A stretch of 46,079 bases of DNA, from contig JAFGWN010000049.1 of assembly GCA_016937115.1 (NCBI GenBank), forward strand, positions 1 through 46,079. The letters are read 5' to 3'. Positions 1-7,777 of this stretch are shown one piece after another. The stretch is from Balneolaceae bacterium. GTDB taxonomy: Bacteria; Bacteroidota; Rhodothermia; Balneolales; Balneolaceae. Below the pieces are notes generated by a model. That model did not search any database and had not been told where the DNA came from. It saw only the letters and a program-made list of their open reading frames with translations. Every line of letters begins with the position of its first letter. Position 1 is the first letter of the stretch. A program made the translations under genes and the position numbers.

Positions 1-230
1 AGCTCTAACTCATCATCATGCCCTTCCATTTCGCCCCGGATAGCTTCCGCAAACCGGATTGATTTATTCCTGGATTCAAACTCATAATAAAACACGCCAG
101 GTGGATGATGCGGTCGCCGCTCACCTTCAAACAGAATATCCTGTGCCGGTTTTTCACGCACGGCCTCGATCTCGGCTTCCACCGCCTTAATCGCTTTCTT
201 GATGAGTTTTTTGGTTTCTTTATCGGTCAA
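1..230 (-). CDS. Unrecognised protein, N-terminal part, runs off left edge
   Basis: An open minus-strand frame runs from about 230 to the left edge with no stop (about 76 codons). The ORF track omits it, presumably because it is truncated by the window. The predicted protein is charged and helical at first (TDKETKKLIKKAIKAVEAEI), then reads PPGVFYYEFESRNKSIRF. The codon pattern and amino-acid balance look like real coding sequence. An in-frame TAA lies at about 267-269 and no ATG lies between it and the body, so TTG at 228-230 is the likeliest start, without a visible SD. I do not recognise the family. The rest lies outside the window. Confidence 0.5.
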   Translation of the reverse strand, partial: MTDKETKKLIKKAIKAVEAEIEAVREKPAQDILFEGERRPHHPPGVFYYEFESRNKSIRFAEAIRGEMEGHDDELE

Positions 231-291
231 TGGGGTTGTTGGGTTTTTGGTATTGATTCTATTTACAGTGGGACGTTAGCATCCACACGCG

Positions 292-325
292 AGATGTGAA
301 ACGTGAGACGGTTCGTTTCACATCT
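292..325. repeat. Perfect 12-bp inverted repeat (hairpin)
   Basis: AGATGTGAAACG at 292-303 is the exact reverse complement of CGTTTCACATCT at 314-325, with a 10-nt loop. It sits just 3' of the four-helix-bundle gene (minus strand) and 5' of the edge CDS. There is no T-run, so it is not a canonical terminator. It merges into the GTCTGCC-type phrase repeat, so it may be part of a small repeat element rather than a gene signal. Confidence 0.75.
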
Positions 326-356
326 GCCGTTTGCCGTCTCACGCCTGTCGTCTGCC
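319..356. repeat. Degenerate TGCCGTCTGCC phrase repeat, left copy
   Basis: The stretch consists of variants of CTGCCGT/TTGCCGTCTC/GTCTGCC in head-to-tail order. A second stretch of the same kind lies at 743-788, so the two bracket the four-helix-bundle gene. The right copy shares CACAT(C/T)TGCCGT(T/C)TGCC with this one. The repeat touches the stop codon of the gene. Confidence 0.6.
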
Positions 357-712
357 TATCTTGTTTTCTTTATCATGTTGGAAAGCATGGCAAATACGTG
401 GTTCATGCGGTCATCAAAATCCGAAAGTTTATCATCGGGCACAAAACTCAATTTGCGCGATACTTCCAATTGCGTATCGATCTCAACCAGAGACGAACGC
501 GCTATTTCATAAAAACGGCGCCGTTCCTTCGCTGATTTACGTGCTGCGCCTTCCGCAATATTTGATGCGATGGAGACCGCCGCCCTCCGCATCTGGGAAG
601 ATAAGCCATATTGCTCACTTTTCGGAAAGGAACGTGTAATTTCATAGATATTTGACGTCAATACGATGCTCTTTTTCCACACCTCCAGTTTCTTATGCTG
701 TAAATTAATCAT
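356..712 (-). CDS. Four-helix-bundle protein (23S rRNA intervening-sequence protein family)
   Basis: A protein of about 118 aa from the four-helix-bundle family, named for proteins encoded in 23S rRNA intervening sequences and related structurally to diversity-generating-retroelement Avd proteins. Family hallmarks are visible: LEVWKKSIVLTSNIYEITRSF at the start, then YGLSSQMRRAAVSIASNIAEG and a helical ERRRFYEIARSSLVEIDTQL segment. The molecular function of free-standing copies is not established; a basic nucleic-acid-binding scaffold is the usual inference. I chose ATG at 712 because GGAGAG lies just upstream; the track start at 724 is a TTG. No rRNA or reverse transcriptase is nearby. The gene is bracketed by GTCTGCC-like repeats, which suggests it may move as a small cassette. 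Confidence 0.88.
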   Translation of the reverse strand: MINLQHKKLEVWKKSIVLTSNIYEITRSFPKSEQYGLSSQMRRAAVSIASNIAEGAARKSAKERRRFYEIARSSLVEIDTQLEVSRKLSFVPDDKLSDFDDRMNHVFAMLSNMIKKTR

Positions 713-742
713 GACTCTCTCCAATCTTAGTTAAAGTTAATG

Positions 743-788
743 CCACGTCTCACATTTGCCGTCTGCCATCTGTCTTCTGCCGTTTCAG
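743..788. repeat. Degenerate TGCCGTCTGCC phrase repeat, right copy
   Basis: The sequence is built from CACGTCTCAC, ATTTGCCGTCTGCC, ATCTGTC and TTCTGCCG units. It lies between the four-helix-bundle gene start and the stop of the creatininase gene. It matches the left copy at 319-356 in composition and order. Similar strings are common in intergenic DNA of this bacterial group (from memory, not searched here). Confidence 0.6.
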
Positions 789-789
789 G

Positions 790-1554
790 TTATTCATATA
801 AGTCATCCAAATCAGCACCGGCTAAATCACTAAAAAGCCGGCTCACCTTTTGTGTTACCGCCTCGAAATACGCCTTCCCCTTTTCTGCCGTGGCTTTTTT
901 GGGATTTCCCACACCGGTATCTTTGGTCACTTTCAACCATTTGCGCTCGGCCCAGGCCCAGTTTTCGCGCAGTGCTTTTATTTTATACTCTTTAGCTTCA
1001 CCATTTCCGGCATCGTCCAGCGGGCGTACAAGTTCCGGACAGAGATACATCACCATGCTGGTCTCCATCTCATCAGCGTGATCACCGTTGGGGTGATCAA
1101 AAAAATCAGCTTTGTCTACTGCCTGAAACCAATTGCAAAAACTGATAAACATATCGGGATATTTTACGCCCAGCTCGCGAATCATCGGCTTGAAATTATT
1201 ACCTCCGTGGCTGTTTAGAATGAGCAGCTTGTGAATACCCTGTCGGTTCAGTACTTCAATCACATCATTTAATACAGCAGCCTGCGTGCTCGGGTGCATA
1301 TTTATGTCCAACTTAATGTTGGTCTGCCCGGTGTTCACCCCGAATGGAATAGTGGGTAAAATCATAATTTTTGCACCTGCTTCCCAAGCCAGCCGCCCCG
1401 CTTCTGCCGCTACTTCTTCTGCCTCATAAATATCGGTCGCATACGGCAAGTGATAGTTGTGGGCTTCTGTTGCTCCCCACGGTAAAACCACTAAATCAAC
1501 CCGTTGGTCTTTCAAATCTTTCCAATTGCTTTCGGCTAAAATATATTTTCGCAT
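790..1554 (-). CDS. Creatininase-family amidohydrolase
   Basis: A 254-aa protein of the creatininase / creatinine amidohydrolase superfamily, metal-dependent cyclic-amide hydrolases that also include formamide-type hydrolases of cofactor pathways. The metal-site motifs are present in order: LPWGATEAHNYHLPYATD near residues 24-41 (family GS-x-E-q-H-G-x-H-LP-x-x-TD), NSHGGN near 114-119 and GDHADEMETS near 157-166. Length is normal for the family. The second residue pair is HNYHLP rather than the usual HGPHLP, so the true substrate may differ from creatinine. It lies 97 bp downstream of a GntR regulator on the same strand, which could control it (inference). The exact substrate cannot be told from sequence. 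Confidence 0.88.
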   Translation of the reverse strand: MRKYILAESNWKDLKDQRVDLVVLPWGATEAHNYHLPYATDIYEAEEVAAEAGRLAWEAGAKIMILPTIPFGVNTGQTNIKLDINMHPSTQAAVLNDVIEVLNRQGIHKLLILNSHGGNNFKPMIRELGVKYPDMFISFCNWFQAVDKADFFDHPNGDHADEMETSMVMYLCPELVRPLDDAGNGEAKEYKIKALRENWAWAERKWLKVTKDTGVGNPKKATAEKGKAYFEAVTQKVSRLFSDLAGADLDDLYE

Positions 1555-1565
1555 AATTTTAAGAT

Positions 1566-1650
1566 ATTTCGACTTCGCTCCACTTCGTACGTTGTGTTCA
1601 ATACGACATTACAAAACATTCATCATTCAACACTCATAATTCATTAATTC
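1566..1650. repeat. Intergenic phrase repeats (CTTCG-rich and ATTCAT-rich)
   Basis: Between the creatininase start and the gntR stop lies a run TTCGACTTCGCTCCACTTCG followed by ACATTCATCATTCAACACTC and ATAATTCATTAATTC. The first part repeats the unit ACTTCG and the second repeats ATTCA. The pattern resembles dispersed intergenic phrases seen in Bacteroidota-like genomes. No ORF or terminator explains it. Confidence 0.4.
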
Positions 1651-1651
1651 C

Positions 1652-2545
1652 CTACTGATCCCACAATTCTGCCCGGATGGTATTTGCGCTTTTATCCGAT
1701 ATCTGGTACCTCAGCATAACGCGGCTGCGTTCGGGCACTTTATCTTCCACCAGCTTGGCACAGGGTGAGGTGTAAATAATCAAGTCGGTATCGCGAACAA
1801 ACAGCGGCAGTGATTTGCCATAGGTAGCGCCTGCAACAAAAGAGCCCTCAAAATTTATTTTCGCCTTTAAAGCATCAATAATTTTGGGAATCGTTTCATC
1901 TTCCGCCACAACAAGCCCGATTGTCTCAATTGCCGCCCGGTCCACAATGGAGAGCAGCGTATCCGCATGAATGCTATAGATAATCGGCAGCAGGCGCCCT
2001 TTTTCGGCAAACTCCCGAAATTTATTGATCAGCTGAATGGGCACAAACAACGCATCGTACTTTACTGTTTTATTATATTCATCGGGCATCAGCACTGCGC
2101 TACGCACCCCCACCTCTTCACGAATAGCATCAGCCAGCATGCGGCCAAGTTCGCCGGTTTCTCCAACCGTAGCACACGTTTCAATGCGGTCGGGCCAATC
2201 CATAAAGCTCAGCTGCTCCTGAAAAAGCTCATCGATCTCGGAATCATCCAGTCCATAACCGACCAGTTCCTCCAGCAGCTTGCGCATTTTCTCGGCCCCA
2301 ATCTCCAGCCGGTCGGCTTTGTCGAGATTGGTGTTCTGCCGTTCCACGATGAAACCGCGACCTTGTTCCCCGTGCACAAGACCTTCATCTGCTAAAATAT
2401 GATACGCTTTGCGCACCGTGTGGAAACTGGTTTCCAGCTGCCGGCCCAGCTCTCGTGTAGATGGCAGCACTTCGCCCACCTGGAACTGCTTGGTAACAAT
2501 CATCAGCCGGATGCGATCGGCAATATATTTGGCGGAAGTTTTCAG
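1652..2545 (-). CDS. GntR-family transcriptional regulator with C-terminal sensing domain
   Basis: The N-terminus is a GntR winged helix: QFQVGEVLPSTRELGRQLET followed by SFHTVRKAYHILADEGLVHG. A C-terminal region of about 200 aa (from about residue 75) is not a typical FadR or UTRA domain that I recognise; its alternating beta/alpha pattern may bind a small ligand. The track start (ATG 2503) removes helix 1 of the wing domain. The open frame continues upstream as LKTSAKYIADRIRL, exactly the missing helix, but reaches an in-frame TAG at 2552-2554 with no ATG or GTG. I therefore extend to a CTG at 2545 as the least bad start. A frameshift near the AAAA run is the alternative. It lies 138 bp downstream of mutS and upstream of creatininase. 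Confidence 0.75.
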   Translation of the reverse strand: MKTSAKYIADRIRLMIVTKQFQVGEVLPSTRELGRQLETSFHTVRKAYHILADEGLVHGEQGRGFIVERQNTNLDKADRLEIGAEKMRKLLEELVGYGLDDSEIDELFQEQLSFMDWPDRIETCATVGETGELGRMLADAIREEVGVRSAVLMPDEYNKTVKYDALFVPIQLINKFREFAEKGRLLPIIYSIHADTLLSIVDRAAIETIGLVVAEDETIPKIIDALKAKINFEGSFVAGATYGKSLPLFVRDTDLIIYTSPCAKLVEDKVPERSRVMLRYQISDKSANTIRAELWDQ

Positions 2546-2641
2546 TAGTATCTATGTTTAATCAGTAAAATTAATATTAACAAGCAATATCCTGTTCCAA
2601 AATGCTTTCGAAGCGGAATCAAAAAGTTGGATGCTCAGTGA

Positions 2642-5320
2642 CTATTTCTTGTCCACAAGCTTCTTCAGTTCGGAAACCAGCATCAACGATTCTATGGGCG
2701 TCATCCGGTTGGGATCTACCGCTTCCAGCTTGTCTATTAGCATTTCAATGCTGGGATCAAGCTGCGTCTGAAACAGCGACGGCTGGGTGATCTGCTCCTG
2801 CTTTTTCATCTCTTTGGCCGCTTTCTTTACCGCTGCCTGCTTCTTTTTCGCCCCTTCTTCGAGCGTGCCATTGCTGTCGGTAATGTCAAGGCTGTGATTC
2901 TCCAGATTCTTCAGGATCTCTTTTGCCCGCTCAATAACAATTGAGGGTAACCCGGCCATATCGGCTACCTGAATGCCGTAGCTATGATCGGTACCTCCCG
3001 GAATTAGCTTACGCAGGAAAATAACTTTACCGTCATGTTCTTTCACTTGTACGTTATAATTAACCACATGGTCATACATATTCGCCAGCTCATTCAGCTC
3101 ATGGTAGTGGGTAGCAAACAGTGTTTTAGCAGCAACTGAAGGTTGATTATGCAGATACTCAGCCAACGACCATGCAATGCTGAGGCCATCGAACGTGCTG
3201 GTTCCGCGGCCTACTTCATCCAGCAAAATCAGTGAATTGCGCGTAGCGTTGTTGAGAATATTTGCAGCTTCGTTCATCTCTACAAGGAAAGTACTTTCCC
3301 CGGCCGCCAGGTTATCAGAGGCGCCTACCCGCGTAAAAATTTTGTCTACTAATCCAATGTGCGCTTTCTCGGCCGGCACGAAGCAGCCAACCTGGGCCAG
3401 CAGTACAATCAGTCCGGTCTGTCGAAGGATAATACTTTTCCCGGCCATATTGGGACCCGTAATAATCAGGATCTGCTCATCCTCGTTTTCGAGGTGAATA
3501 TCGTTCGGGATAAACGGGTCGCCCGGCGGCAGGGTCTTCTCCACCACCGGATGCCGCCCTTTGGTAATATCAATGACCTGGTCGTCGGCAATGGAAGGCT
3601 TGCAGTAATTATTGCGAAACGCAATTTCGGCAAAACTCTGCAGGCAATCGAGCTCGGCCATCGCCTGGGCCACCTGTTGGATTTCCTCTGCAAATTCGGC
3701 AACATACAGCCGCAACTCCTCAAAAAGCTCATATTCCAGCGTTTTGCTGCGCTCCTCAGAAGAGAGAATCTTCTCTTCTACTTCCTTGAGCTCCGGGGTG
3801 ATATAGCGCTCGGAATTTACCAGCGTCTGCTTCCGGATAAAGTGGTCCGGTACTTTATCCTTATGTGTGTTTGTCACTTCAATATAGTAACCAAACACTT
3901 TATTATAACCGATCTTCAGCGACGAGATACCGGTTTCCTGCGCCAGCTCGTTTTTAATTTTGGTAATATATTCCTTGCCGTTTCGCGCTACGTCGCGCAG
4001 CTCATCCAGTTCCTCATTAAAGCCGTCTTTAAAAATGCCTCCATCGCGCAGACTGGCCGGCGGATCTTCGTGGATGGCACGGTCGATGCGTTCCTGTACT
4101 TCAATCAAGAGTTTCAGGCGATCAGCAATATCTTTAAGCAGCGGTTCTTCCAACTGGTTAAACTGCATTTTTATGCGTGGCACTTGCGCCAGCGACAACT
4201 TTAGCTGCATCAAATCGCGGGCATTGCCGCGACCCACGCAAATGCGGGATATCAGCCGTTCAAGGTCGCCCACCTGGTCCAGCTCTTCGCGCAGATTCTC
4301 GCGAATTTCATGGTTCACGTTCAGTGCTTCTACCGCATTCAGGCGCTCACGAATGGGCTTTAGTTTTTTAAGCGGACGCATAATCCACTTGCGCAACAGG
4401 CGCCCACCCATAGCCGTTTTAGCCTGATCAAGAATGGAAATAAGCGTGCCTTCCGTACCGCCATCCTGAATGGTGGTAATTAATTCCAGGTTGCGCTTTG
4501 TAGACCCGTCCAGTGCCATAAACTCCCGGTTCTCAAACTTCTGTATCCGGCGAATGTGTCCGAGTGACGCCTTTTGTGTTTCCTGAATGTAGTGCATGAG
4601 TGCACCCGCGGCTATATGTGCCGTTTCAAGCTCTTCCACACCAAAACCCTTCAACGAATGCGTTTCGAAATGCTCGGTGAGCAAATTATAGCCGTAATCA
4701 CCCTCGTAAACCCACTCTTCTATAAAGGTTACATTATATTCTTCAAGCTCTTCGGGAATCTTGTTTTTAAACTTTTGCGAGAGCAGCAATTCCGCCGGGC
4801 TCACTGCCTGCAGCAAATCGGCTACCTGTTCTTTCGAGAGCTGGCTGACCGAAAATTCACCCGTTGATACATCAGCAAAAGAAACCCCGGCGGTACTGCC
4901 CGACCAATAGACCGCCGCCGCGTAGTTATTACGCTTGTGTTCGAGCAGTTTTTCGGATAGTGTGACACCGGGTGTTGTAATTTCGGTCACTTCCCGTTTT
5001 ACAATTTTCCGCCCTGAGTTTTTGGCATCCGAGGGATCTTCAACCTGCTCACATACAGCCACGCGATGCCCTTTCTTCACCAGCTTAGGCAGATAGGTAT
5101 CCAGCGCATGATACGGAAAACCTGCAAGCGGTGTCTGATCACCCCCGTTATTTCTTTTCGTAAGCGTGATCCCCAGTTCTTTACTTACCAGCTTGGCATC
5201 ATCGGAGAACGTTTCATAAAAATCACCCACCCGAAAAAGTAAAATCGATCCCGGGTGTTCCTCCTTGATATCATGATATTGACGCATCAGAGGGGTTAAT
5301 GATTTTGTCTTTGAAGGCAT
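2642..5320 (-). CDS. mutS: DNA mismatch repair protein MutS
   Basis: An 892-aa MutS, the cytosolic ATPase that recognises mismatches and recruits MutL. The mismatch-binding F-x-E motif is at residues 34-36 (GDFYETF). The connector, lever and clamp regions follow. The ABC-type ATPase carries Walker A GPNMAGKS near residue 622, Walker B with signature DEVGRGTSTFDGLS near 700, and FATHYHEL soon after. The C-terminus ends in the helix-turn-helix dimerisation region (SLFQTQLDPSIEMLIDKLEA). Length is within the family range and all functional motifs are intact. The gene starts at an ATG 150 bp from the divergent yihY-like gene, so the spacer holds promoters for both. Confidence 0.98.
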   Translation of the reverse strand: MPSKTKSLTPLMRQYHDIKEEHPGSILLFRVGDFYETFSDDAKLVSKELGITLTKRNNGGDQTPLAGFPYHALDTYLPKLVKKGHRVAVCEQVEDPSDAKNSGRKIVKREVTEITTPGVTLSEKLLEHKRNNYAAAVYWSGSTAGVSFADVSTGEFSVSQLSKEQVADLLQAVSPAELLLSQKFKNKIPEELEEYNVTFIEEWVYEGDYGYNLLTEHFETHSLKGFGVEELETAHIAAGALMHYIQETQKASLGHIRRIQKFENREFMALDGSTKRNLELITTIQDGGTEGTLISILDQAKTAMGGRLLRKWIMRPLKKLKPIRERLNAVEALNVNHEIRENLREELDQVGDLERLISRICVGRGNARDLMQLKLSLAQVPRIKMQFNQLEEPLLKDIADRLKLLIEVQERIDRAIHEDPPASLRDGGIFKDGFNEELDELRDVARNGKEYITKIKNELAQETGISSLKIGYNKVFGYYIEVTNTHKDKVPDHFIRKQTLVNSERYITPELKEVEEKILSSEERSKTLEYELFEELRLYVAEFAEEIQQVAQAMAELDCLQSFAEIAFRNNYCKPSIADDQVIDITKGRHPVVEKTLPPGDPFIPNDIHLENEDEQILIITGPNMAGKSIILRQTGLIVLLAQVGCFVPAEKAHIGLVDKIFTRVGASDNLAAGESTFLVEMNEAANILNNATRNSLILLDEVGRGTSTFDGLSIAWSLAEYLHNQPSVAAKTLFATHYHELNELANMYDHVVNYNVQVKEHDGKVIFLRKLIPGGTDHSYGIQVADMAGLPSIVIERAKEILKNLENHSLDITDSNGTLEEGAKKKQAAVKKAAKEMKKQEQITQPSLFQTQLDPSIEMLIDKLEAVDPNRMTPIESLMLVSELKKLVDKK

Positions 5321-5470
5321 AAAGGACTTAAAGCTATATTAGTAATAGTTTATGTACTAATTTATCTTTGATATTTTATGAAAATACAAAGGAACTGATT
5401 AATCTCAATTGACGATATAGGAGTAGAGAATATCGGAACATAATTTACACCGATAAATTAATACACTATT

Positions 5471-6373
5471 GTGCAAAAGTATAAGAATTTCTGGAAATCC
5501 ATCGTAACGTTGGTGAAAGAAAAAGATGTTTTTCATCATGCATCAGCCATTACGTTTAACCTGGTGATTTGCGCCATTCCATTTACCCTGTTGCTGATCT
5601 CAATTATCGGCTATGTGTTAAGCTATGAGGATGCCTTTCGTGAAGTGGTTCGTTATGGGCAGGAAATATTTCCCAGTTTTACCTACGAATCGCAAGAAAG
5701 TGACGTTTTTGAAGGTGCGGTGACTATCGAAACCATGCTCGAGCCGCTAATCAGTGCGCGGCAAGTGTTTGGTATCGTGGGTATCATCGTCCTTATTTTC
5801 TTTTCATTGGGGCTTTTCCATACCATCAAGCACGTAGTATTCGGAATCTTTGAAATTGAAGATCGCAAGCACCCCCTGTGGGAATGGGTACACAACTTCT
5901 TTACGTTCGGCCTTATTGGTGGCGTGATGATATTTTTCGCCATTGGTATTTCTATCTTTTCAGTGATTTCTATCCAGACGATTACACTGCCCTTTTCCGA
6001 TAAAGTGCTGGAACTAAACTGGTTTTACACTTTCATGAATGCCGTCTTCCCCTTGCTGTTCACCTTGTTTATTTTTTATATCCTGTATCGCTACATTAGC
6101 GAGCGGCGCATGAAACGGCGCGTCGCCTTTGTCGGAGCACTTTCATTTACACTACTATTTGGCATTGCCAAAACGCTCGTGGGCTGGTATTTAAATTATT
6201 CCTTTTTCGGGTATCGGTACTATTATCAAGGCTATGCTATACTTATCGTTATTGGCTTCTGGGCGTTTTATACAGCTGCGCTTTTCGTCATTTCAACGAT
6301 TATTGCCCGTTCATACCAAGATGCATTCCTGAAAAAACCCCTTAAAGAGAATCCTTATACCTCTATTTCATAA
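5471..6373 (+). CDS. YihY/BrkB-family inner-membrane protein
   Basis: A 300-aa polytopic membrane protein of the YihY/virulence factor BrkB family (formerly misnamed RNase BN). It has about six hydrophobic spans, starting with ITFNLVICAIPFTLLLISII near residue 28. The family's F-H-x-A-S/G-A-I-T-F-N entry motif is visible at HHASAITFNLV. The biochemical function of the family is not settled; a transport role is often suggested. The start is GTG at 5471, since no upstream ATG is in frame. Only 6 bp separate its stop from the DNA glycosylase gene, so the two are probably cotranscribed. Confidence 0.9.
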   Translation: MQKYKNFWKSIVTLVKEKDVFHHASAITFNLVICAIPFTLLLISIIGYVLSYEDAFREVVRYGQEIFPSFTYESQESDVFEGAVTIETMLEPLISARQVFGIVGIIVLIFFSLGLFHTIKHVVFGIFEIEDRKHPLWEWVHNFFTFGLIGGVMIFFAIGISIFSVISIQTITLPFSDKVLELNWFYTFMNAVFPLLFTLFIFYILYRYISERRMKRRVAFVGALSFTLLFGIAKTLVGWYLNYSFFGYRYYYQGYAILIVIGFWAFYTAALFVISTIIARSYQDAFLKKPLKENPYTSIS

Positions 6374-6379
6374 TCAATT

Positions 6380-6985
6380 ATGTCTCCAAAAAAGCTTGAT
6401 GCCAATTTTTACCAGCGATCCGACGTGGTGCAAATAAGCAGAGAGCTACTTGGAAAAGTGCTTTGCACCCAATTCCCGGGTCAGCCGCTTACTTCCGGCA
6501 TCATCACCGAAACCGAAGCCTACTGTGGCCGCAACGATAAGGCCTGCCACGCCAATGATGGCTTACGCACCAAACGCACTGAGGTTATGTACCGTGCCGG
6601 CGGTGTTGCATATGTATATCTCTGCTATGGCATTCATCATCTTTTCAATATTGTGACCAACGTGAAAGACAAAGCTGATGCTGTTCTTGTGCGAGCTGTT
6701 GAGCCTGTTAACGGCATTGACTCCATTCTTGACCGCCGCAATGCTACCAAACTGAAGCCCGCCATAACCGCCGGACCCGGGCGGCTGACCCAGGCGCTGA
6801 ATATTACGACGGATTATACCGGAATTGATTTGACCGGGGATACCATCTGGATTGAAGACCGGGACAAAACCATTTCAAGTAAACAAATAGTTTCCTCACC
6901 GCGTATTGGTATCGATTATGCCGGAGACCATGCCAAACGCCCGTGGCGATTTTGCATTAGCGAAAGTAAATGGATCAGCAAATAA
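6380..6985 (+). CDS. 3-methyladenine DNA glycosylase (AAG/MPG family)
   Basis: A 201-aa monofunctional DNA glycosylase of the alkyladenine glycosylase type. It flips out and excises alkylated and deaminated purines in base-excision repair. The catalytic water-activating Glu is E46 in ITETEAYCG, followed by the family motifs CHANDGLRTKRTEVMY, YVYLCYGIHHLFNIV and GPGRLTQALNI. Length is normal for bacterial members. The ATG lies 6 bp after the YihY stop, so the two form a short operon. Transcription converges on the DUF4168 gene, with a hairpin between them. Confidence 0.96.
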   Translation: MSPKKLDANFYQRSDVVQISRELLGKVLCTQFPGQPLTSGIITETEAYCGRNDKACHANDGLRTKRTEVMYRAGGVAYVYLCYGIHHLFNIVTNVKDKADAVLVRAVEPVNGIDSILDRRNATKLKPAITAGPGRLTQALNITTDYTGIDLTGDTIWIEDRDKTISSKQIVSSPRIGIDYAGDHAKRPWRFCISESKWISK

Positions 6986-7014
6986 AAAAGCTCATCCCGG
7001 TAACCGGGATGAGC
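6984..7014 (-). terminator. Intrinsic terminator of the DUF4168 gene
   Basis: An 11-bp perfect stem, GCTCATCCCGG / CCGGGATGAGC with a TAA loop, is followed on the minus strand by TTTTTT (A-run 6984-6989 on plus). On the plus strand there is no T-run after the stem, so the signal serves mainly the minus-strand gene. Its T-run touches the stop region of the convergent glycosylase gene. Confidence 0.88.
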
Positions 7015-7040
7015 TCAAAATGAAGGTGGTTCCGGCTACG

Positions 7041-7547
7041 TTAGCCGTTACCATTTTCTGAATTGTTTTTCTGCTGCTTCATCATCTCTTTTTGGAAACG
7101 CTGCTGCAGTTCTTTGTCGGTCTGCAGAGCTAACTGAATCTGCTGAATACGCTGTTGTGTAAGTTCATTTTCCTGCAGTACCTTTTTCATTTCCTTCTGT
7201 GCATCCTGGCCAATTTTAGCCATCTTGGGCTGGAGATTTTGCATGGCCTTTTGCTCTTCTTCAGTCACTTCTATAGAGTCAGCCATCTTGGGATTTTGCT
7301 TACTCTGCTGAATCATCTGAAACCGCTGGAAATTAATATTTTCCTCAGCGTTAATCGCTTTCTGCATCTTCATATTTACTTTCTGCTGAATTGCCTGTGA
7401 CTCAGCCGCAAGTGAAACAAACATTTTAAGTTCCTGATCCGTTACATCTTCGGCAGGCTGAACTTGTTGTTGCCCTTGCGCAAAAGCTGCGCCAGCCAAC
7501 AAGATAAAGCCCATGACAAATGGTGAAAACTTTTTGATAAAATTCAT
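7041..7547 (-). CDS. DUF4168 exported helical protein
   Basis: A 168-aa protein with a clear Sec signal peptide (MNFIKKFSPFVMGFILLAGA, cleavage near AFA-Q). The mature part is very rich in Q, K, E and M and predicted to be nearly all helix. It matches the DUF4168 pattern: VTDQELKMFVSLAAESQAI near the start and ENELTQQRIQQIQLALQTDK near the end. The function of the family is unknown; it is found as a periplasmic protein in proteobacteria, cyanobacteria and Bacteroidota-like species. A strong terminator follows. It is divergent from yceI across a 230-bp spacer. Confidence 0.85.
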   Translation of the reverse strand: MNFIKKFSPFVMGFILLAGAAFAQGQQQVQPAEDVTDQELKMFVSLAAESQAIQQKVNMKMQKAINAEENINFQRFQMIQQSKQNPKMADSIEVTEEEQKAMQNLQPKMAKIGQDAQKEMKKVLQENELTQQRIQQIQLALQTDKELQQRFQKEMMKQQKNNSENGNG

Positions 7548-7694
7548 AGTATAAAATTAGTTTGAATGAAAGTTACACAGTCTTGAATTAATTAGAGGAA
7601 CATAAAGATTTTTTGTTCCGATTTAAAATTGTCAATCCGATGGCTAATTTGGCACCCAGATCAACAATAACAACAAAATTAATTCAACATTGAA

Positions 7695-7707
7695 GGAAAC
7701 GCTTTCC
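7695..7707. promoter_or_regulatory. Short palindrome in the DUF4168-yceI spacer
   Basis: GGAAACGCTTTCC is a dyad with 5-bp arms around CGC, about 70 bp before the yceI start. The form resembles LacI-type operators, but no such regulator is nearby. The spacer also holds GGAACA...TGTTCC around 7600-7620. Both are weak candidates only. Confidence 0.25.
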
Positions 7708-7777
7708 CTCTTTTATCCGTTTTGCAATTTACAAACAGACCCTTTTTAAATATTAACTAATTAGGTACAAGTATATT

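Noticed and set aside
356-712. Diversity-generating retroelement
   Set aside because: The four-helix protein resembles Avd in fold, but no reverse transcriptase, template or variable repeat is nearby.
3359-4204. 281-aa plus-strand ORF inside mutS
   Set aside because: Antisense shadow of mutS; no recognisable domain and the mutS frame is clearly the coding one.
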